This document shows positions 1 through 8,909 of a DNA stretch of 64,000 nt, piece by piece. The notes under the pieces are model-generated. The model saw nothing but the letters and a program-made list of their open reading frames with translations, did no database searches and was not told where the DNA came from. A program made the position numbers and the translations under genes. How positions within the stretch are numbered: the first letter of the stretch is position 1; each line of letters begins with the position of its first letter. The DNA is from Bacillus_BD sp963787345 (GTDB taxonomy: Bacteria; Bacillota; Bacilli; Bacillales; Cytobacillaceae): NCBI GenBank assembly GCA_963787345.1, contig CAWBCW010000011.1:310001-374000 (forward strand), written 5' to 3'.

Positions 1-27
1 AAATTACTAGATGGTGCTTGCATCTTT

Positions 28-165
28 TTATTTTCCATCATTTAGTTTTCTTGCTTCTTCAGGACTTTGTAATTTGGTGGCACCAGAATAGTGTAGGGCT
101 TGATCCCTGTCCGATTCCACTCTTCTTGCCCTTTTTAATTTTTTCTCTTGGCGATCTTTTCCCAT
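28..165 (-). CDS. ypzI: YpzI family small protein
   Basis: A 45-residue, highly charged protein beginning MGKDRQEKKLKRARRVESDR, rich in Lys, Arg and Glu, with no signal or membrane segment. A strong Shine-Dalgarno GGAGGTGA lies seven bases before the ATG. The sequence matches the small YpzI family, found near yphA in Bacillus; its function is unknown. It is transcribed away from yphA. The call rests on recognised sequence and on position beside yphA. Confidence 0.75.
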   Translation of the reverse strand: MGKDRQEKKLKRARRVESDRDQALHYSGATKLQSPEEARKLNDGK

Positions 166-315
166 CTTAATCACCTCCATTTATTTAACATGCGACATCG
201 GTTAAAGTTTATACCTTTGCAATTGATAAAAAAACATTTGATATGTGGATTTTTCGTAACGATTAAATTACATAAAATCGAGCCATACTGGTAAAGATAG
301 GAGGTGTGAAGTGAA

Positions 316-924
316 GTGGAAGGGCTCCTTTTTTATTGGTTGTACTGGATAGGCTGGGTTATTGCTACCTTCTTTTATCCAAAAGAAGATCGTGATCGTT
401 TAAAACTATCAGCATGGCTATTAATTTCAATCATGCTGTCAGTTACTTCTGTTCCATTGGGCTTAATTGAAATAAGCGGAACGGGACTTTTTATGTTACT
501 AACTGCGTATTTATCGGTATCACAAGTAAATTTAAAGCAGTTATTATATATTCTCTTATCCACATTTATTTTAATGTTAGTGACCGTTTGTTTTCTTTTG
601 TACGAATTATTTGATCCTGTCTGGTTAATGATGAGAAGAGAATGGTTATTCGCAATTATTTTAACTTGTATAACATTGCTTCTTGTTCAAAATAAACGGC
701 AAAGAATGTTTGTGATGTTAATGGGCTCTATTCAGGGTGAAGTTTTTTATAGTTTGCTTGTCGCAAAATATTCATTTTCATATTCTGCAGCCACTTTATT
801 TTCACTCGACTATTATGCGCTGACACTAACATTAATTATTGGCTGGAACTCATTAGAAATGGCAGTTAACTATTTTGATAAACAAGTTCAATCTATAGAA
901 AAGGAGAAACAAAAACAAACATGA
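316..924 (+). CDS. yphA: YphA-like integral membrane protein
   Basis: A 202-residue, almost entirely hydrophobic protein with about six predicted membrane helices and a short charged tail (SIEKEKQKQT). The GTG start at 316 is forced by a TGA stop just upstream in frame and has GGAGGT about ten bases before it. The stop overlaps the start of the YIEGIA gene by four bases, so the two are probably translationally coupled. Position and size match B. subtilis YphA, whose molecular function is unknown; a sporulation role is inferred only from its neighbours. Confidence 0.75.
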   Translation: MEGLLFYWLYWIGWVIATFFYPKEDRDRLKLSAWLLISIMLSVTSVPLGLIEISGTGLFMLLTAYLSVSQVNLKQLLYILLSTFILMLVTVCFLLYELFDPVWLMMRREWLFAIILTCITLLLVQNKRQRMFVMLMGSIQGEVFYSLLVAKYSFSYSAATLFSLDYYALTLTLIIGWNSLEMAVNYFDKQVQSIEKEKQKQT

Positions 925-1817
925 ATGAGTATACTTTGCCCGTTATATTCGGGGTAGCCATCGGCACTTTAGCTAGGGTGTATATGTTGAGAACAGATTA
1001 TCGTCAGTACCCAACTTATTTACATGGAAAAATTATTCATATTGCTTTAGGTTTTATCGCTGCTGGACTTGGAACAGTTGCAATCCCATCGTTAATGGAA
1101 GAGAACTTTACAGCGATTACATTTTTAACCGTTGCTGCTTCTCAATTTAGAGAGGTGAGAAACATGGAGAGGAATACATTGACGGAATTAGATAGTTATG
1201 AATTGGTGCCGCGTGGTAAAACCTATATTGAGGGAATTGCAGTTGTTTTTGAAAGTCGAAATTATTTAGTGATTTTCACATCTTTAATCACGACCCTTTT
1301 TTATTTGCTCTTTAATTTTTGGGCAGGAATATTGGCTGCAGTCGTTTGTATGTTAATCTCAAAGAAATTAATGACTGGCGGAAAATTAAGAGAAATTGTT
1401 GATATTTCCTATGTTGAACCTCACTTTGATGGGCCTGGTTTGCATGTAGATAATATCTATATTATGAATATCGGAATACCTGCCCGCAGAGAAGAAGTCC
1501 TTCGTTATGGAATGGGATTTATCTTAACGCCAAAAAACTTTGATGCCCGATCAACAATTGCGAATCTTGGCCAAAGACAAGCCATTTTACATGATCTATC
1601 AACGGCATTAGGGATTTATCGGGACTCTGGGACGCCTGCTTTAACACCGCTTGCAAAACGAGATTTAGAGGATGGCAGGGTGGCCATATTTATTCTGCCG
1701 CAAGATAGGGATAAACAAAGAGCCATAAAAACGCTTGGAGCGGTTCCAACATTAGAAAATGCGATACGGATGCCAAAAGAGAGAGATGTTGAGACGGAAG
1801 GAAGTCTGGAAGAATGA
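921..1817 (+). CDS. yphB: YIEGIA family membrane protein (YphB)
   Basis: A 298-residue protein. The family signature YIEGIAVVFESRNYLVIF lies around residues 102-119 and is followed by a hydrophobic stretch. The N-terminus has two membrane helices; the C-terminal half is soluble and charged. This is the YIEGIA family, found in endospore formers and associated with sporulation, with no enzymatic activity assigned. It overlaps yphA upstream and the small ypzH gene downstream, each by four bases (ATGA), so the three genes form one tightly coupled unit. Confidence 0.85.
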   Translation: MNEYTLPVIFGVAIGTLARVYMLRTDYRQYPTYLHGKIIHIALGFIAAGLGTVAIPSLMEENFTAITFLTVAASQFREVRNMERNTLTELDSYELVPRGKTYIEGIAVVFESRNYLVIFTSLITTLFYLLFNFWAGILAAVVCMLISKKLMTGGKLREIVDISYVEPHFDGPGLHVDNIYIMNIGIPARREEVLRYGMGFILTPKNFDARSTIANLGQRQAILHDLSTALGIYRDSGTPALTPLAKRDLEDGRVAIFILPQDRDKQRAIKTLGAVPTLENAIRMPKERDVETEGSLEE

Positions 1818-1999
1818 ATCTTGGGAAATTTATCTTAGCCGCAATTACTACAAATCCAAATCGTATTCCGAGTGGAACGACCGTTTTTATTTGTGATGAT
1901 AAAGAACAGATGGATTACTATGCAACAAATTTAGAAGCAATATTGGACGGAATTGCTCATGCAATTACGGATGAAGTTTATATTATTGTAAAGCATTGA
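1814..1999 (+). CDS. ypzH: Small YIEGIA-partner protein (YpzH-like)
   Basis: A 61-residue soluble protein containing GTTVFICDDKEQMDYYATNL. Its ATG lies inside the end of yphB (four-base overlap), typical of subunits made in fixed ratio. Small proteins in this slot are annotated in databases as capping-complex subunits for YIEGIA. I recall that name and cannot verify the mechanism. A terminator follows at 2035-2062. Confidence 0.7.
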   Translation: MNLGKFILAAITTNPNRIPSGTTVFICDDKEQMDYYATNLEAILDGIAHAITDEVYIIVKH

Positions 2000-2034
2000 T
2001 ATTAACTTTTATCTTTGATAAATTAGTATAGTTA

Positions 2035-2062
2035 AGCCCTTCTTACTAACAGAAGGGTTTTA
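2035..2062 (+). terminator. Intrinsic terminator after ypzH
   Basis: CCCTTCT at 2037-2043 pairs with AGAAGGG at 2051-2057, followed by a T-rich run. It closes the yphA-yphB-ypzH unit. Confidence 0.7.
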
Positions 2063-2174
2063 TTATCTTTGTAAAAGTCGCATTTAATCGGATATTATGT
2101 TAGATTTTTACTTGGAAATCATTGAATAAGTACATAACAAGGAATGTTTTTATTATATAAGGAGGGTGATGAAG

Positions 2175-3485
2175 ATGGCGAAACCAGTTATTGCCATTGT
2201 AGGTCGGCCTAATGTTGGAAAATCAACGATCTTTAATCGGATTGTTGGAGAAAGAATTTCAATTGTAGAAGATATCCCGGGTGTGACAAGAGATCGTATT
2301 TATAGCTCTGGAGAATGGTTGACTCATGAATTTAATATTATCGATACAGGTGGAATTGATCTCGGAGATGAGCCTTTCTTAGAGCAAATTCGTCAACAAG
2401 CTGAAATTGCGATTGATGAAGCAGATGTGATCATATTTTTAACGAATGGAAGAGAAGGCGTAACAGCTGCGGATGAAGAGGTAGCGAAAATATTGTATAA
2501 AGCGAAGAAACCTGTGGTATTAGCGGTAAATAAAATTGATAACCCTGAAATGAGAGGCCAAATTTTTGACTTTTACTCTTTAGGGTTTGGAGAACCGTTC
2601 CCGATTTCGGGATCACATGGTTTAGGGCTTGGAGATTTATTGGATGAAGCTGCTAAACATTTCCCTAAAAGGGATACAAAGGACTACGACGATGATGTAA
2701 TTTGTTTTTCATTAATCGGACGACCTAACGTTGGGAAATCATCATTAGTGAATGCGATCCTTGGAGAAGAACGAGTGATTGTTAGTGACATTTCAGGCAC
2801 AACACGTGATGCGATTGATTCAAAGTTAACTTATAATGGTCAAGAATATGTTATTATTGACACAGCTGGAATGCGAAAAAAGGGTAAAGTCTATGAAACA
2901 ACTGAGAAATACAGTGTGTTAAGAGCATTACGGGCGATTGAACGATCAGATGTGGTCTTAGTGGTGATTAATGCAGAAGAGGGAATTATTGAACAAGATA
3001 AAAAAATAGCCGGTTATGCCCACGAGGCAGGACGAGCTGTTGTAATTGTTGTCAATAAATGGGATGCCGTTGAAAAAGATGAAAAAACAATGAAAGAATT
3101 TGAACAAAACATACGGGAACACTTTTTATTTCTTGATTATGCACCGGTTGTTTTTCTTTCTGCTAAAACAAAAAAGCGCATCCATACATTAATGCCAATG
3201 ATTGATGAAGCGAGCGAAAACCATTCCCGTCGTGTTGATACAAGTATTTTAAACGATGTTATTATGGATGCTGTTGCCATGAATCCAACTCCAACAGATA
3301 AAGGAAGACGCTTAAAAGTTTATTATTGTACTCAAGTTTCAGTAAAGCCACCGACATTTGTTGTTTTTGTTAATGAACCTGAATTGCTTCATTTTTCTTA
3401 TGAACGTTTTCTCGTAAATCGGATTCGAGAAGCATTTGGGTTTAAGGGGACTCCGATTAAAGTTTTCCCTCGTGCAAGGAAGTAA
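2175..3485 (+). CDS. der: Ribosome biogenesis GTPase Der (EngA)
   Basis: Essential double GTPase that acts on the 50S ribosomal subunit during assembly. Two G domains are visible. The first has P-loop GRPNVGKS at residues 10-17, switch motif DTGG and NKID. The second has another GRPNVGKS near residue 185, DTAG and NKWD. A C-terminal KH-like domain ends KVFPRARK. In-frame GTG and ATG codons at 2166 and 2169 are possible, but the ATG at 2175 sits eight bases behind GGAGGG and gives 436 residues, the length of the B. subtilis protein. gpsA follows 21 bases downstream. Confidence 0.97.
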   Translation: MAKPVIAIVGRPNVGKSTIFNRIVGERISIVEDIPGVTRDRIYSSGEWLTHEFNIIDTGGIDLGDEPFLEQIRQQAEIAIDEADVIIFLTNGREGVTAADEEVAKILYKAKKPVVLAVNKIDNPEMRGQIFDFYSLGFGEPFPISGSHGLGLGDLLDEAAKHFPKRDTKDYDDDVICFSLIGRPNVGKSSLVNAILGEERVIVSDISGTTRDAIDSKLTYNGQEYVIIDTAGMRKKGKVYETTEKYSVLRALRAIERSDVVLVVINAEEGIIEQDKKIAGYAHEAGRAVVIVVNKWDAVEKDEKTMKEFEQNIREHFLFLDYAPVVFLSAKTKKRIHTLMPMIDEASENHSRRVDTSILNDVIMDAVAMNPTPTDKGRRLKVYYCTQVSVKPPTFVVFVNEPELLHFSYERFLVNRIREAFGFKGTPIKVFPRARK

Positions 3486-3506
3486 TTGTTAAAAGGATGT
3501 GATCAT

Positions 3507-4532
3507 ATGCGTAAACTAGAGCGTGTTGCGGTTTTAGGCGCTGGGAGCTGGGGAACAGCCTTATCGATTGTTTTGGCAGATAACGGGCATGAGGTACGTT
3601 TATGGGGGCATAATCGGGATCATATTGCAGAGATCAATCAACTTCATTGTAATCAAAAATATTTACCAGAGATTCTGTTACCAGAAAATATTATCGGTTA
3701 TTCCTCTCTTGAAGAGGCGCTCACGGGATTAGACCTTGTTATTCTGGCTGTTCCGACGAAAGCGATACGTGAAGTATTAGGGAAAATTAAAGCGTTTCAA
3801 GAAACTCCATTAACGATCGTGCATGTAAGTAAAGGAATTGAGCCAGATACATTTATGAGAATTTCAGAAATAATTGAAGAGGAAGTTCCAGTAGATCTAT
3901 ATGATGGGATTGTTGTGCTTTCTGGTCCGAGTCATGCGGAAGAAGTTGGTTTACGCCAACCTACAACAGTATCTGTATCATCTAAAAATATGGCTGCAGC
4001 AGAGCGAATCCAAGATCTATTTATGAATCAGCATTTTCGGGTTTATACGAATCCAGATATCATTGGAGTAGAAATTGGAGGAGCACTTAAAAATATTATC
4101 GCACTTGCAGCCGGAATATCTGACGGACTCGGTTATGGTGATAATGCCAAAGCGGCCTTAATGACAAGAGGTCTTGCAGAGCTTTCGCGACTTGGAGTAA
4201 AAATGGGCGCCAATCCCTTAACATTTGCCGGTTTAACAGGGATTGGAGATTTAATTGTCACTTGTACGAGTGTACACTCACGAAATTGGCGAGCGGGGAA
4301 TTTACTAGGTAAAGGTAATACTTTACAAGAAGTATTAGATAATATGGGAATGGTAGTCGAAGGGGTTCGAACAACAAAAGCTGCTTGGCAACTAGCTCAA
4401 AAGTATGAGGTTAATATGCCCATTACAAATGCACTCTATGGAGTCTTATTTAATAATGGAAATGCCAAAGCAGCAGTCGATGAATTAATGGGCAGAGTAA
4501 AAACTCATGAAATGGAAGATTTGACACTCTAA
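3507..4532 (+). CDS. gpsA: NAD(P)-dependent glycerol-3-phosphate dehydrogenase
   Basis: Reduces dihydroxyacetone phosphate to sn-glycerol 3-phosphate for phospholipid synthesis. The Rossmann motif GAGSWG is at residues 11-16. The substrate-binding region (LSGPSHAEEV) and the catalytic-helix segment (EIGGALKNIIALAAG) are both present. The ATG at 3507 is preferred over an upstream TTG at 3486 because AAAGGATG precedes it; it gives 341 residues, close to the usual 340-345. Probably cotranscribed with der, as in other Bacillaceae. Confidence 0.96.
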   Translation: MRKLERVAVLGAGSWGTALSIVLADNGHEVRLWGHNRDHIAEINQLHCNQKYLPEILLPENIIGYSSLEEALTGLDLVILAVPTKAIREVLGKIKAFQETPLTIVHVSKGIEPDTFMRISEIIEEEVPVDLYDGIVVLSGPSHAEEVGLRQPTTVSVSSKNMAAAERIQDLFMNQHFRVYTNPDIIGVEIGGALKNIIALAAGISDGLGYGDNAKAALMTRGLAELSRLGVKMGANPLTFAGLTGIGDLIVTCTSVHSRNWRAGNLLGKGNTLQEVLDNMGMVVEGVRTTKAAWQLAQKYEVNMPITNALYGVLFNNGNAKAAVDELMGRVKTHEMEDLTL

Positions 4533-4674
4533 CTTCCTTTCGAACCTAACTTTTTTCAAAAATCTGTTCAATAATAGGCATTAGAGGATACGAATTACAG
4601 CATTCTTGCATACAATGCATACGAAGGAAACTGGTGTATTAAACTGAGTGCATGGGTTATTTAGTCAAATAGAA

Positions 4675-4720
4675 GCCAGGATAAAGAAATTTGCCCCATT
4701 CTTTATTCTGGCCTTTTTTT
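4675..4720 (+). terminator. Intrinsic terminator after der-gpsA
   Basis: A 14-bp stem starting GCCAGGATAAAGAA at 4675 pairs with TTCTTTATTCTGGC (one G-T pair) and is followed by eight T. It lies about 140 bases past the gpsA stop. The rest of the 4533-4834 gap shows no convincing gene. Confidence 0.85.
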
Positions 4721-4834
4721 ATTTCGTCATATAGATAAGAAGGCTGTCAACCTTTGAAAATTAAAAAGTCAAAACATTATAAAAATAGTTATTGCTGTGA
4801 TATAATACTTCTCAAGTAAGGGGAGTGGAGAAAA

Positions 4835-5038
4835 GTGACACCAGCATTAATGAAAATGTGGATCTCAATAGCCGCAATGGGCACCTTATTTGTAGCTATG
4901 ATCTTAATTTATTTAAGCCGGTACAAAGTAAAACAAAAAATTTTAAAATTGTTTTCCGCTATTATTGCATACCTATTGCTATTTGTCTCCGGTTTAATCA
5001 TCTTTTTAGTTGTTTTCAGCGGTCCGACAAATACATAG
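4835..5038 (+). CDS. yphE: DUF2768 small membrane protein (YphE)
   Basis: A 67-residue protein with two hydrophobic helices (MWISIAAMGTLFVAMILIY, then IIAYLLLFVSGLIIFLVV) separated by a short basic loop. The GTG start follows GGGGAGTGGAG. Length and position between gpsA and yphF match YphE/DUF2768 of B. subtilis. Function unknown; the family is confined to endospore formers, as I recall. A TATAAT with an upstream TG at 4798-4806 is a possible promoter. Confidence 0.8.
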   Translation: MTPALMKMWISIAAMGTLFVAMILIYLSRYKVKQKILKLFSAIIAYLLLFVSGLIIFLVVFSGPTNT

Positions 5039-5068
5039 TAATTTTGTAGATTAAAAGGATTGAGAAGA

Positions 5069-5779
5069 TTGAAGAAAGCGAAACTAGGACTTATATTATT
5101 ATATTGTCTAGCTGTATTAACCGGATGTATGTATCCGAAAGAACAGTTGGCACAAAATACCATTCCGTACAAAGACCAATTACAATCTGTCCAAATGGCA
5201 GTGGAGCAGTTCCAAAAGGATCACGATGGAATTTTGCCTATTAAAACGTTAGATCAGGATACACCGATTTATCATAAGTATCCGATTGAGTTTAAAAGAC
5301 TCGTACCACAGTATTTGGCTGAACCACCTGGCAATGCTTATGAAAGTGGGGGCGTGTATCAGTATGTAATTGTAGACGCTGAAACGAAACCAATCGTAAA
5401 AATATATGATTTGCGCATAGCGGATTTAATCAGTGAAATTAATTTGCGCATCAAAGTCCAAGGTTACCCACCTTTTAAGAGCGAAATTGCTGAGAATATC
5501 TATAGCCTTGATTTTGAAAAACTTGGTTATTCGGAAGAACCTTTTATCGTCAGTCCTTATACGAATCAACATCTGCCGATCGTGATTAATCATAAAGCAG
5601 AAGTTTATGTGGATTACCGCAGTGATTTATCTCAAGTCATCGGGGAAAAGAGCCATGAATTTCAAAATGAGGGCGATATAAGATCTGTTTTATTAAATGA
5701 TTCACCATTTGTGCCTGCATATTCCTTGCCATATACGATAGATTCAGAGACAAACGAACCTGTCTTTTTAACGAATTAG
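5069..5779 (+). CDS. yphF: Predicted lipoprotein YphF
   Basis: A 236-residue secreted protein. Its N-terminus is a lipoprotein signal peptide: basic MKKAK, a hydrophobic stretch, and the lipobox LTGC, with Cys around residue 20. The rest is soluble, with no motif I recognise. The TTG at 5069 is chosen because AAAAGGA lies eight to nine bases upstream; an in-frame TTG at 5060 is too close to it. It follows yphE by 30 bases and is closed by a terminator. Function unknown. Confidence 0.78.
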   Translation: MKKAKLGLILLYCLAVLTGCMYPKEQLAQNTIPYKDQLQSVQMAVEQFQKDHDGILPIKTLDQDTPIYHKYPIEFKRLVPQYLAEPPGNAYESGGVYQYVIVDAETKPIVKIYDLRIADLISEINLRIKVQGYPPFKSEIAENIYSLDFEKLGYSEEPFIVSPYTNQHLPIVINHKAEVYVDYRSDLSQVIGEKSHEFQNEGDIRSVLLNDSPFVPAYSLPYTIDSETNEPVFLTN

Positions 5780-5785
5780 TCATAA

Positions 5786-5827
5786 CCCTTCTTTTTACAC
5801 AATACATTGTAAAAGAAGGGTTTTTCT
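5786..5827 (+). terminator. Intrinsic terminator after yphF
   Basis: CCCTTCTTTTTACA pairs with TTGTAAAAGAAGGG (one imperfect position) and is followed by a T run. Confidence 0.85.
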
Positions 5828-5994
5828 CATGATTATAAGCAAGACCCTCACATGTTATTCTTCCCACAAGGAGGTTAGTAAATATAGAAAACTGTCATAA
5901 CGATGTGGGACAACATCATAAACATATACTGTAGAAAATAAATGATAAGAACGTTCTTTACACGATTGATATCTGGATTTTAGGAGGGGATCAC

Positions 5995-7473
5995 TTGGAA
6001 AAGGTGGATATTTTTAAAGATATAGCCGAGAGAACAGGCGGGGATATATATTTAGGTGTAGTTGGAGCTGTTCGTACGGGAAAATCAACTTTTATAAAAA
6101 AGTTTATGGAATTAGTTGTACTACCTAATATAAATAATGAGGCAGAGCGAGCGCGTACTCAAGATGAGCTGCCTCAAAGTGCTGCTGGAAAAACAATTAT
6201 GACAACAGAGCCGAAATTTGTTCCAAATCAAGCAGCTAGCATTCATGTTGCAGAAGGCCTAGATGTGAATATCCGCTTAGTTGATTGCGTTGGCTATACG
6301 GTACCAGGGGCAAAGGGATATGAGGACGAGAATGGACCACGTATGATTACAACTCCTTGGTATGAGGAGCCTATCCCATTCCATGAAGCTGCTGAAATTG
6401 GTACTCGAAAAGTGATTCAAGAGCACTCAACAATCGGTGTCGTCATTACAACTGACGGTACAATCGGTGAGATCCCTCGCAGTAATTATATCGAGGCGGA
6501 AGAAAGAGTTATCAATGAATTAAAAGAAGTTGGAAAGCCGTTTATTATGGTTATTAATACTGTGCAACCACAGCATTCTAATACAGAAGCACTTCGTACG
6601 GAGCTTTCGGAAAAATATGATATACCTGTGTTAGCCATGAGTGTGGAAGGCATGAGAGAAACAGATGTCCTGAGTGTAATGAGAGAAGCGTTATATGAAT
6701 TTCCGGTTCTTGAAGTCAATGTTAATCTTCCTAGTTGGGTAATGGTCCTTAAAGAAGATCATTGGCTGCGAGAGAGCTACCAAGAGGCTGTTAAAGAAAC
6801 AGTAAAAGATATTAAAAGACTACGGGATGTTGATCGTGTTGTACAACAATTTTCGGAGTTTGAGTTTATCGATCGAGCAGGCTTAGCTGGGATTGAAATG
6901 GGTCAGGGCGTTGCCGAAATTGACTTATTTGCGCCTGATGAATTATACGATGATATATTAAAGGAAATTGTTGGTGTTGAAATTCGCGGAAAAGATCATC
7001 TTCTTGAACTCATGCAAGACTTTGCTCATGCGAAAACGGAATACGATCAAGTTGCAGATGCGTTAAAAATGGTGAAGCAAACGGGTTATGGAATCGCATC
7101 ACCAGCCTTGTCAGATATGAGTCTAGAAGAGCCAGAGATTATTCGTCAAGGCCCTCGTTTTGGAGTACGCTTAAAAGCAGTGGCTCCATCAATCCATATG
7201 ATTAAAGTAGATGTTGAAAGTGAGTTTGCACCTATTATTGGAACCGAAAAACAAAGTGAAGAATTGGTGCGTTATTTAATGCAAGACTTTGAAGATAATC
7301 CACTTTCCATTTGGAATTCAGATATTTTTGGAAGAAGCTTAAGTTCGATTGTTAGAGAAGGAATTTCAGCAAAACTTTCCTTAATGCCTGAGAACGCACG
7401 ATATAAGTTGAAAGAAACATTGGAAAGAATTATCAACGAAGGCTCTGGCGGACTAATTGCAATTATTTTATAG
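5995..7473 (+). CDS. spoIVA: Spore coat morphogenetic ATPase SpoIVA
   Basis: Forms the basement layer of the spore coat on the forespore surface by ATP-dependent polymerisation. The Walker A motif GAVRTGKS is at residues 24-31, in a fold related to translation-factor GTPases. The C-terminus ends SGGLIAIIL. Length is 492 residues, the same as in B. subtilis. The TTG start at 5995 follows GGAGGGGATCAC. The mother-cell sigma factor SigE drives it in B. subtilis. CATATACT at 5933-5940 resembles a SigE -10 box, but I could not find a well-spaced -35. It sits alone between two terminators. Confidence 0.97.
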   Translation: MEKVDIFKDIAERTGGDIYLGVVGAVRTGKSTFIKKFMELVVLPNINNEAERARTQDELPQSAAGKTIMTTEPKFVPNQAASIHVAEGLDVNIRLVDCVGYTVPGAKGYEDENGPRMITTPWYEEPIPFHEAAEIGTRKVIQEHSTIGVVITTDGTIGEIPRSNYIEAEERVINELKEVGKPFIMVINTVQPQHSNTEALRTELSEKYDIPVLAMSVEGMRETDVLSVMREALYEFPVLEVNVNLPSWVMVLKEDHWLRESYQEAVKETVKDIKRLRDVDRVVQQFSEFEFIDRAGLAGIEMGQGVAEIDLFAPDELYDDILKEIVGVEIRGKDHLLELMQDFAHAKTEYDQVADALKMVKQTGYGIASPALSDMSLEEPEIIRQGPRFGVRLKAVAPSIHMIKVDVESEFAPIIGTEKQSEELVRYLMQDFEDNPLSIWNSDIFGRSLSSIVREGISAKLSLMPENARYKLKETLERIINEGSGGLIAIIL

Positions 7474-7499
7474 GACTCTCTTTGCGAGAGTTCTTTTTT
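7474..7499 (+). terminator. Intrinsic terminator after spoIVA
   Basis: GACTCTC pairs with GAGAGTT around the loop TTTGC and is followed by CTTTTTT. Confidence 0.75.
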
Positions 7500-7654
7500 G
7501 CTTTACGATGTATAATTCACGGGTTTTGGGAAAATATATCAAGGTTGTTAAAATTCTCTTGCGATTCGTATTCTATTATGATAACCTTTTAAAAGAATTG
7601 GTAATAAAAAATGAAAAAAACCCTTGGAAATAAAGGACTTTCTTCAAAAAAATG

Positions 7655-7683
7655 TTGAAATATTCTTTTCTATGTTTTAAGAT
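7655..7683 (+). promoter_or_regulatory. SigA-type promoter of hbs
   Basis: TTGAAA at 7655-7660, a 17-base spacer and TAAGAT at 7678-7683 give a good vegetative promoter with a leader of about 110 bases before the hbs start. The preceding 7500-7650 stretch is AT-rich with no gene seen. Confidence 0.65.
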
Positions 7684-7800
7684 AATGCTTGTTATCATTA
7701 ATAAATGGTAATAATGTATATAATTTACGATTTTTGTTTAAAAATGTAGGTAAGAAAGAGTTTTTACAAGGTTTTGAATTATTGGGAGGAGGTGACTGTC

Positions 7801-8073
7801 ATGAACAAAACAGAATTAATTAACGCAGTTGCTGAAGCTAGTGAGCTTTCTAAAAAAGATGCTACAAAAGCAGTTGATGCTGTTTTCGATGCAATCTTAA
7901 ACGCATTAAAAGACGGAGATAAGGTACAGCTTATTGGTTTCGGAAACTTTGAAGTGCGTGAGCGTGCTGCACGTAAAGGACGTAATCCACAAACGGGAGA
8001 AGAAATTGAAATTGCTGCAAGTAAGGTTCCTGCATTTAAACCAGGTAAAGCGCTTAAAGATGCAGTTAAATAA
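7801..8073 (+). CDS. hbs: DNA-binding protein HU (HBsu)
   Basis: Histone-like nucleoid protein. The 90 residues begin MNKTELINAVAEASELSKKD and include the DNA-binding arm signature GFGNFEVRERAARKGRNPQT. The ATG at 7801 follows GGAGGAGGTGA. An upstream in-frame start would add nine residues atypical for HU. It is monocistronic, with its own promoter and terminator. The C-terminus is about two residues shorter than B. subtilis HBsu. Confidence 0.97.
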   Translation: MNKTELINAVAEASELSKKDATKAVDAVFDAILNALKDGDKVQLIGFGNFEVRERAARKGRNPQTGEEIEIAASKVPAFKPGKALKDAVK

Positions 8074-8091
8074 TTACATAAAGTGCAAAAG

Positions 8092-8118
8092 AAAACCGCG
8101 AGTATTCGCGGTTTTTTA
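8092..8118 (+). terminator. Intrinsic terminator after hbs
   Basis: AACCGCG pairs with CGCGGTT around the loop AGTATT, followed by TTTTTT. Confidence 0.85.
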
Positions 8119-8304
8119 TTAATATAATTCCATTTTACATCTGATAGGCTGTTATCGTGTAACTATCCCCATAATTTCCACCTAATAATTATATCGAAAT
8201 ATGCTACTATAAATAGTAAACATCAGCTAGTTATTGCGCATTTCTATAGAAGAAGATACTATATCTTATACATTCAGTTTTAGAGAACTTTAGGAGGAAA
8301 TTAG

Positions 8305-8880
8305 ATGCCAGAGGTTAATCATGCTCAAATTGAAGAAGCAGTGCGTCTTATTTTAGAAGCAATCGGGGAAGATCCGAATCGCGAAGGTCTTATTGATACT
8401 CCAAAAAGAGTAGCGAAAATGTATGAAGAGGTATTTAGTGGTTTACAACAAGATCCAAAGGAATATTTTAAAACGATCTTTAGTGAGGATCATGAAGAAT
8501 TAGTTCTCGTTAAGGATATTCCTTTTTATTCCATGTGTGAGCATCATCTTGTACCCTTTTTTGGAAAGGCGCATGTTGCGTATTTACCTAGAAATGGACG
8601 AGTTACAGGTTTAAGCAAACTAGCTAGGGCAGTTGAGGCTGTTTCAAGAAGACCCCAGTTGCAAGAACGGATTACTTCAGTCCTCGCTGATACGATGTAT
8701 GGAACCCTTGAACCACATGGCGTTATGGTTTTGATTGAAGCAGAGCACATGTGCATGACAATGCGAGGGGTTAATAAGCCAGGAACTAAAACGCTTACAA
8801 CTTCGACAAGGGGTGTATTTGCAGATGACAGTACGTTACGCTCAGAAGTGCTGTCGTTAATTAGGGATACAAAAGCTTAA
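8305..8880 (+). CDS. folE: GTP cyclohydrolase I, type 1
   Basis: Converts GTP to 7,8-dihydroneopterin triphosphate, the first step of folate synthesis. Zinc ligands of the family are present: Cys78 and His81 in SMCEHHLVPFF, and Cys150 in HMCMTMRGV; the 72-residue spacing fits the family. Length is 191 residues. The ATG follows AGGAGGAAATTAG. It is followed 29 bases later by mtrB, as in the B. subtilis mtrAB operon. That operon links folate synthesis with tryptophan regulation because the two share chorismate. Confidence 0.96.
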   Translation: MPEVNHAQIEEAVRLILEAIGEDPNREGLIDTPKRVAKMYEEVFSGLQQDPKEYFKTIFSEDHEELVLVKDIPFYSMCEHHLVPFFGKAHVAYLPRNGRVTGLSKLARAVEAVSRRPQLQERITSVLADTMYGTLEPHGVMVLIEAEHMCMTMRGVNKPGTKTLTTSTRGVFADDSTLRSEVLSLIRDTKA

Positions 8881-8909
8881 GATGGAGAAGAAAGAAGGTT
8901 TTAAGAATT

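Noticed and set aside
4533..4674. Possible small sporulation gene between gpsA and yphE, seen in some relatives
   Set aside because: All frames are short and none has a ribosome site with a protein-like sequence.
5933..5940. SigE-like -10 CATATACT before spoIVA
   Set aside because: Biologically expected, but I found no matching -35 at proper spacing, so it is not listed as a feature.
7681..7699. GATAA / TTATC inverted half-sites just after the hbs promoter as a Fur box
   Set aside because: Spacing does not fit the 7-1-7 arrangement, and iron control of HU is not expected.
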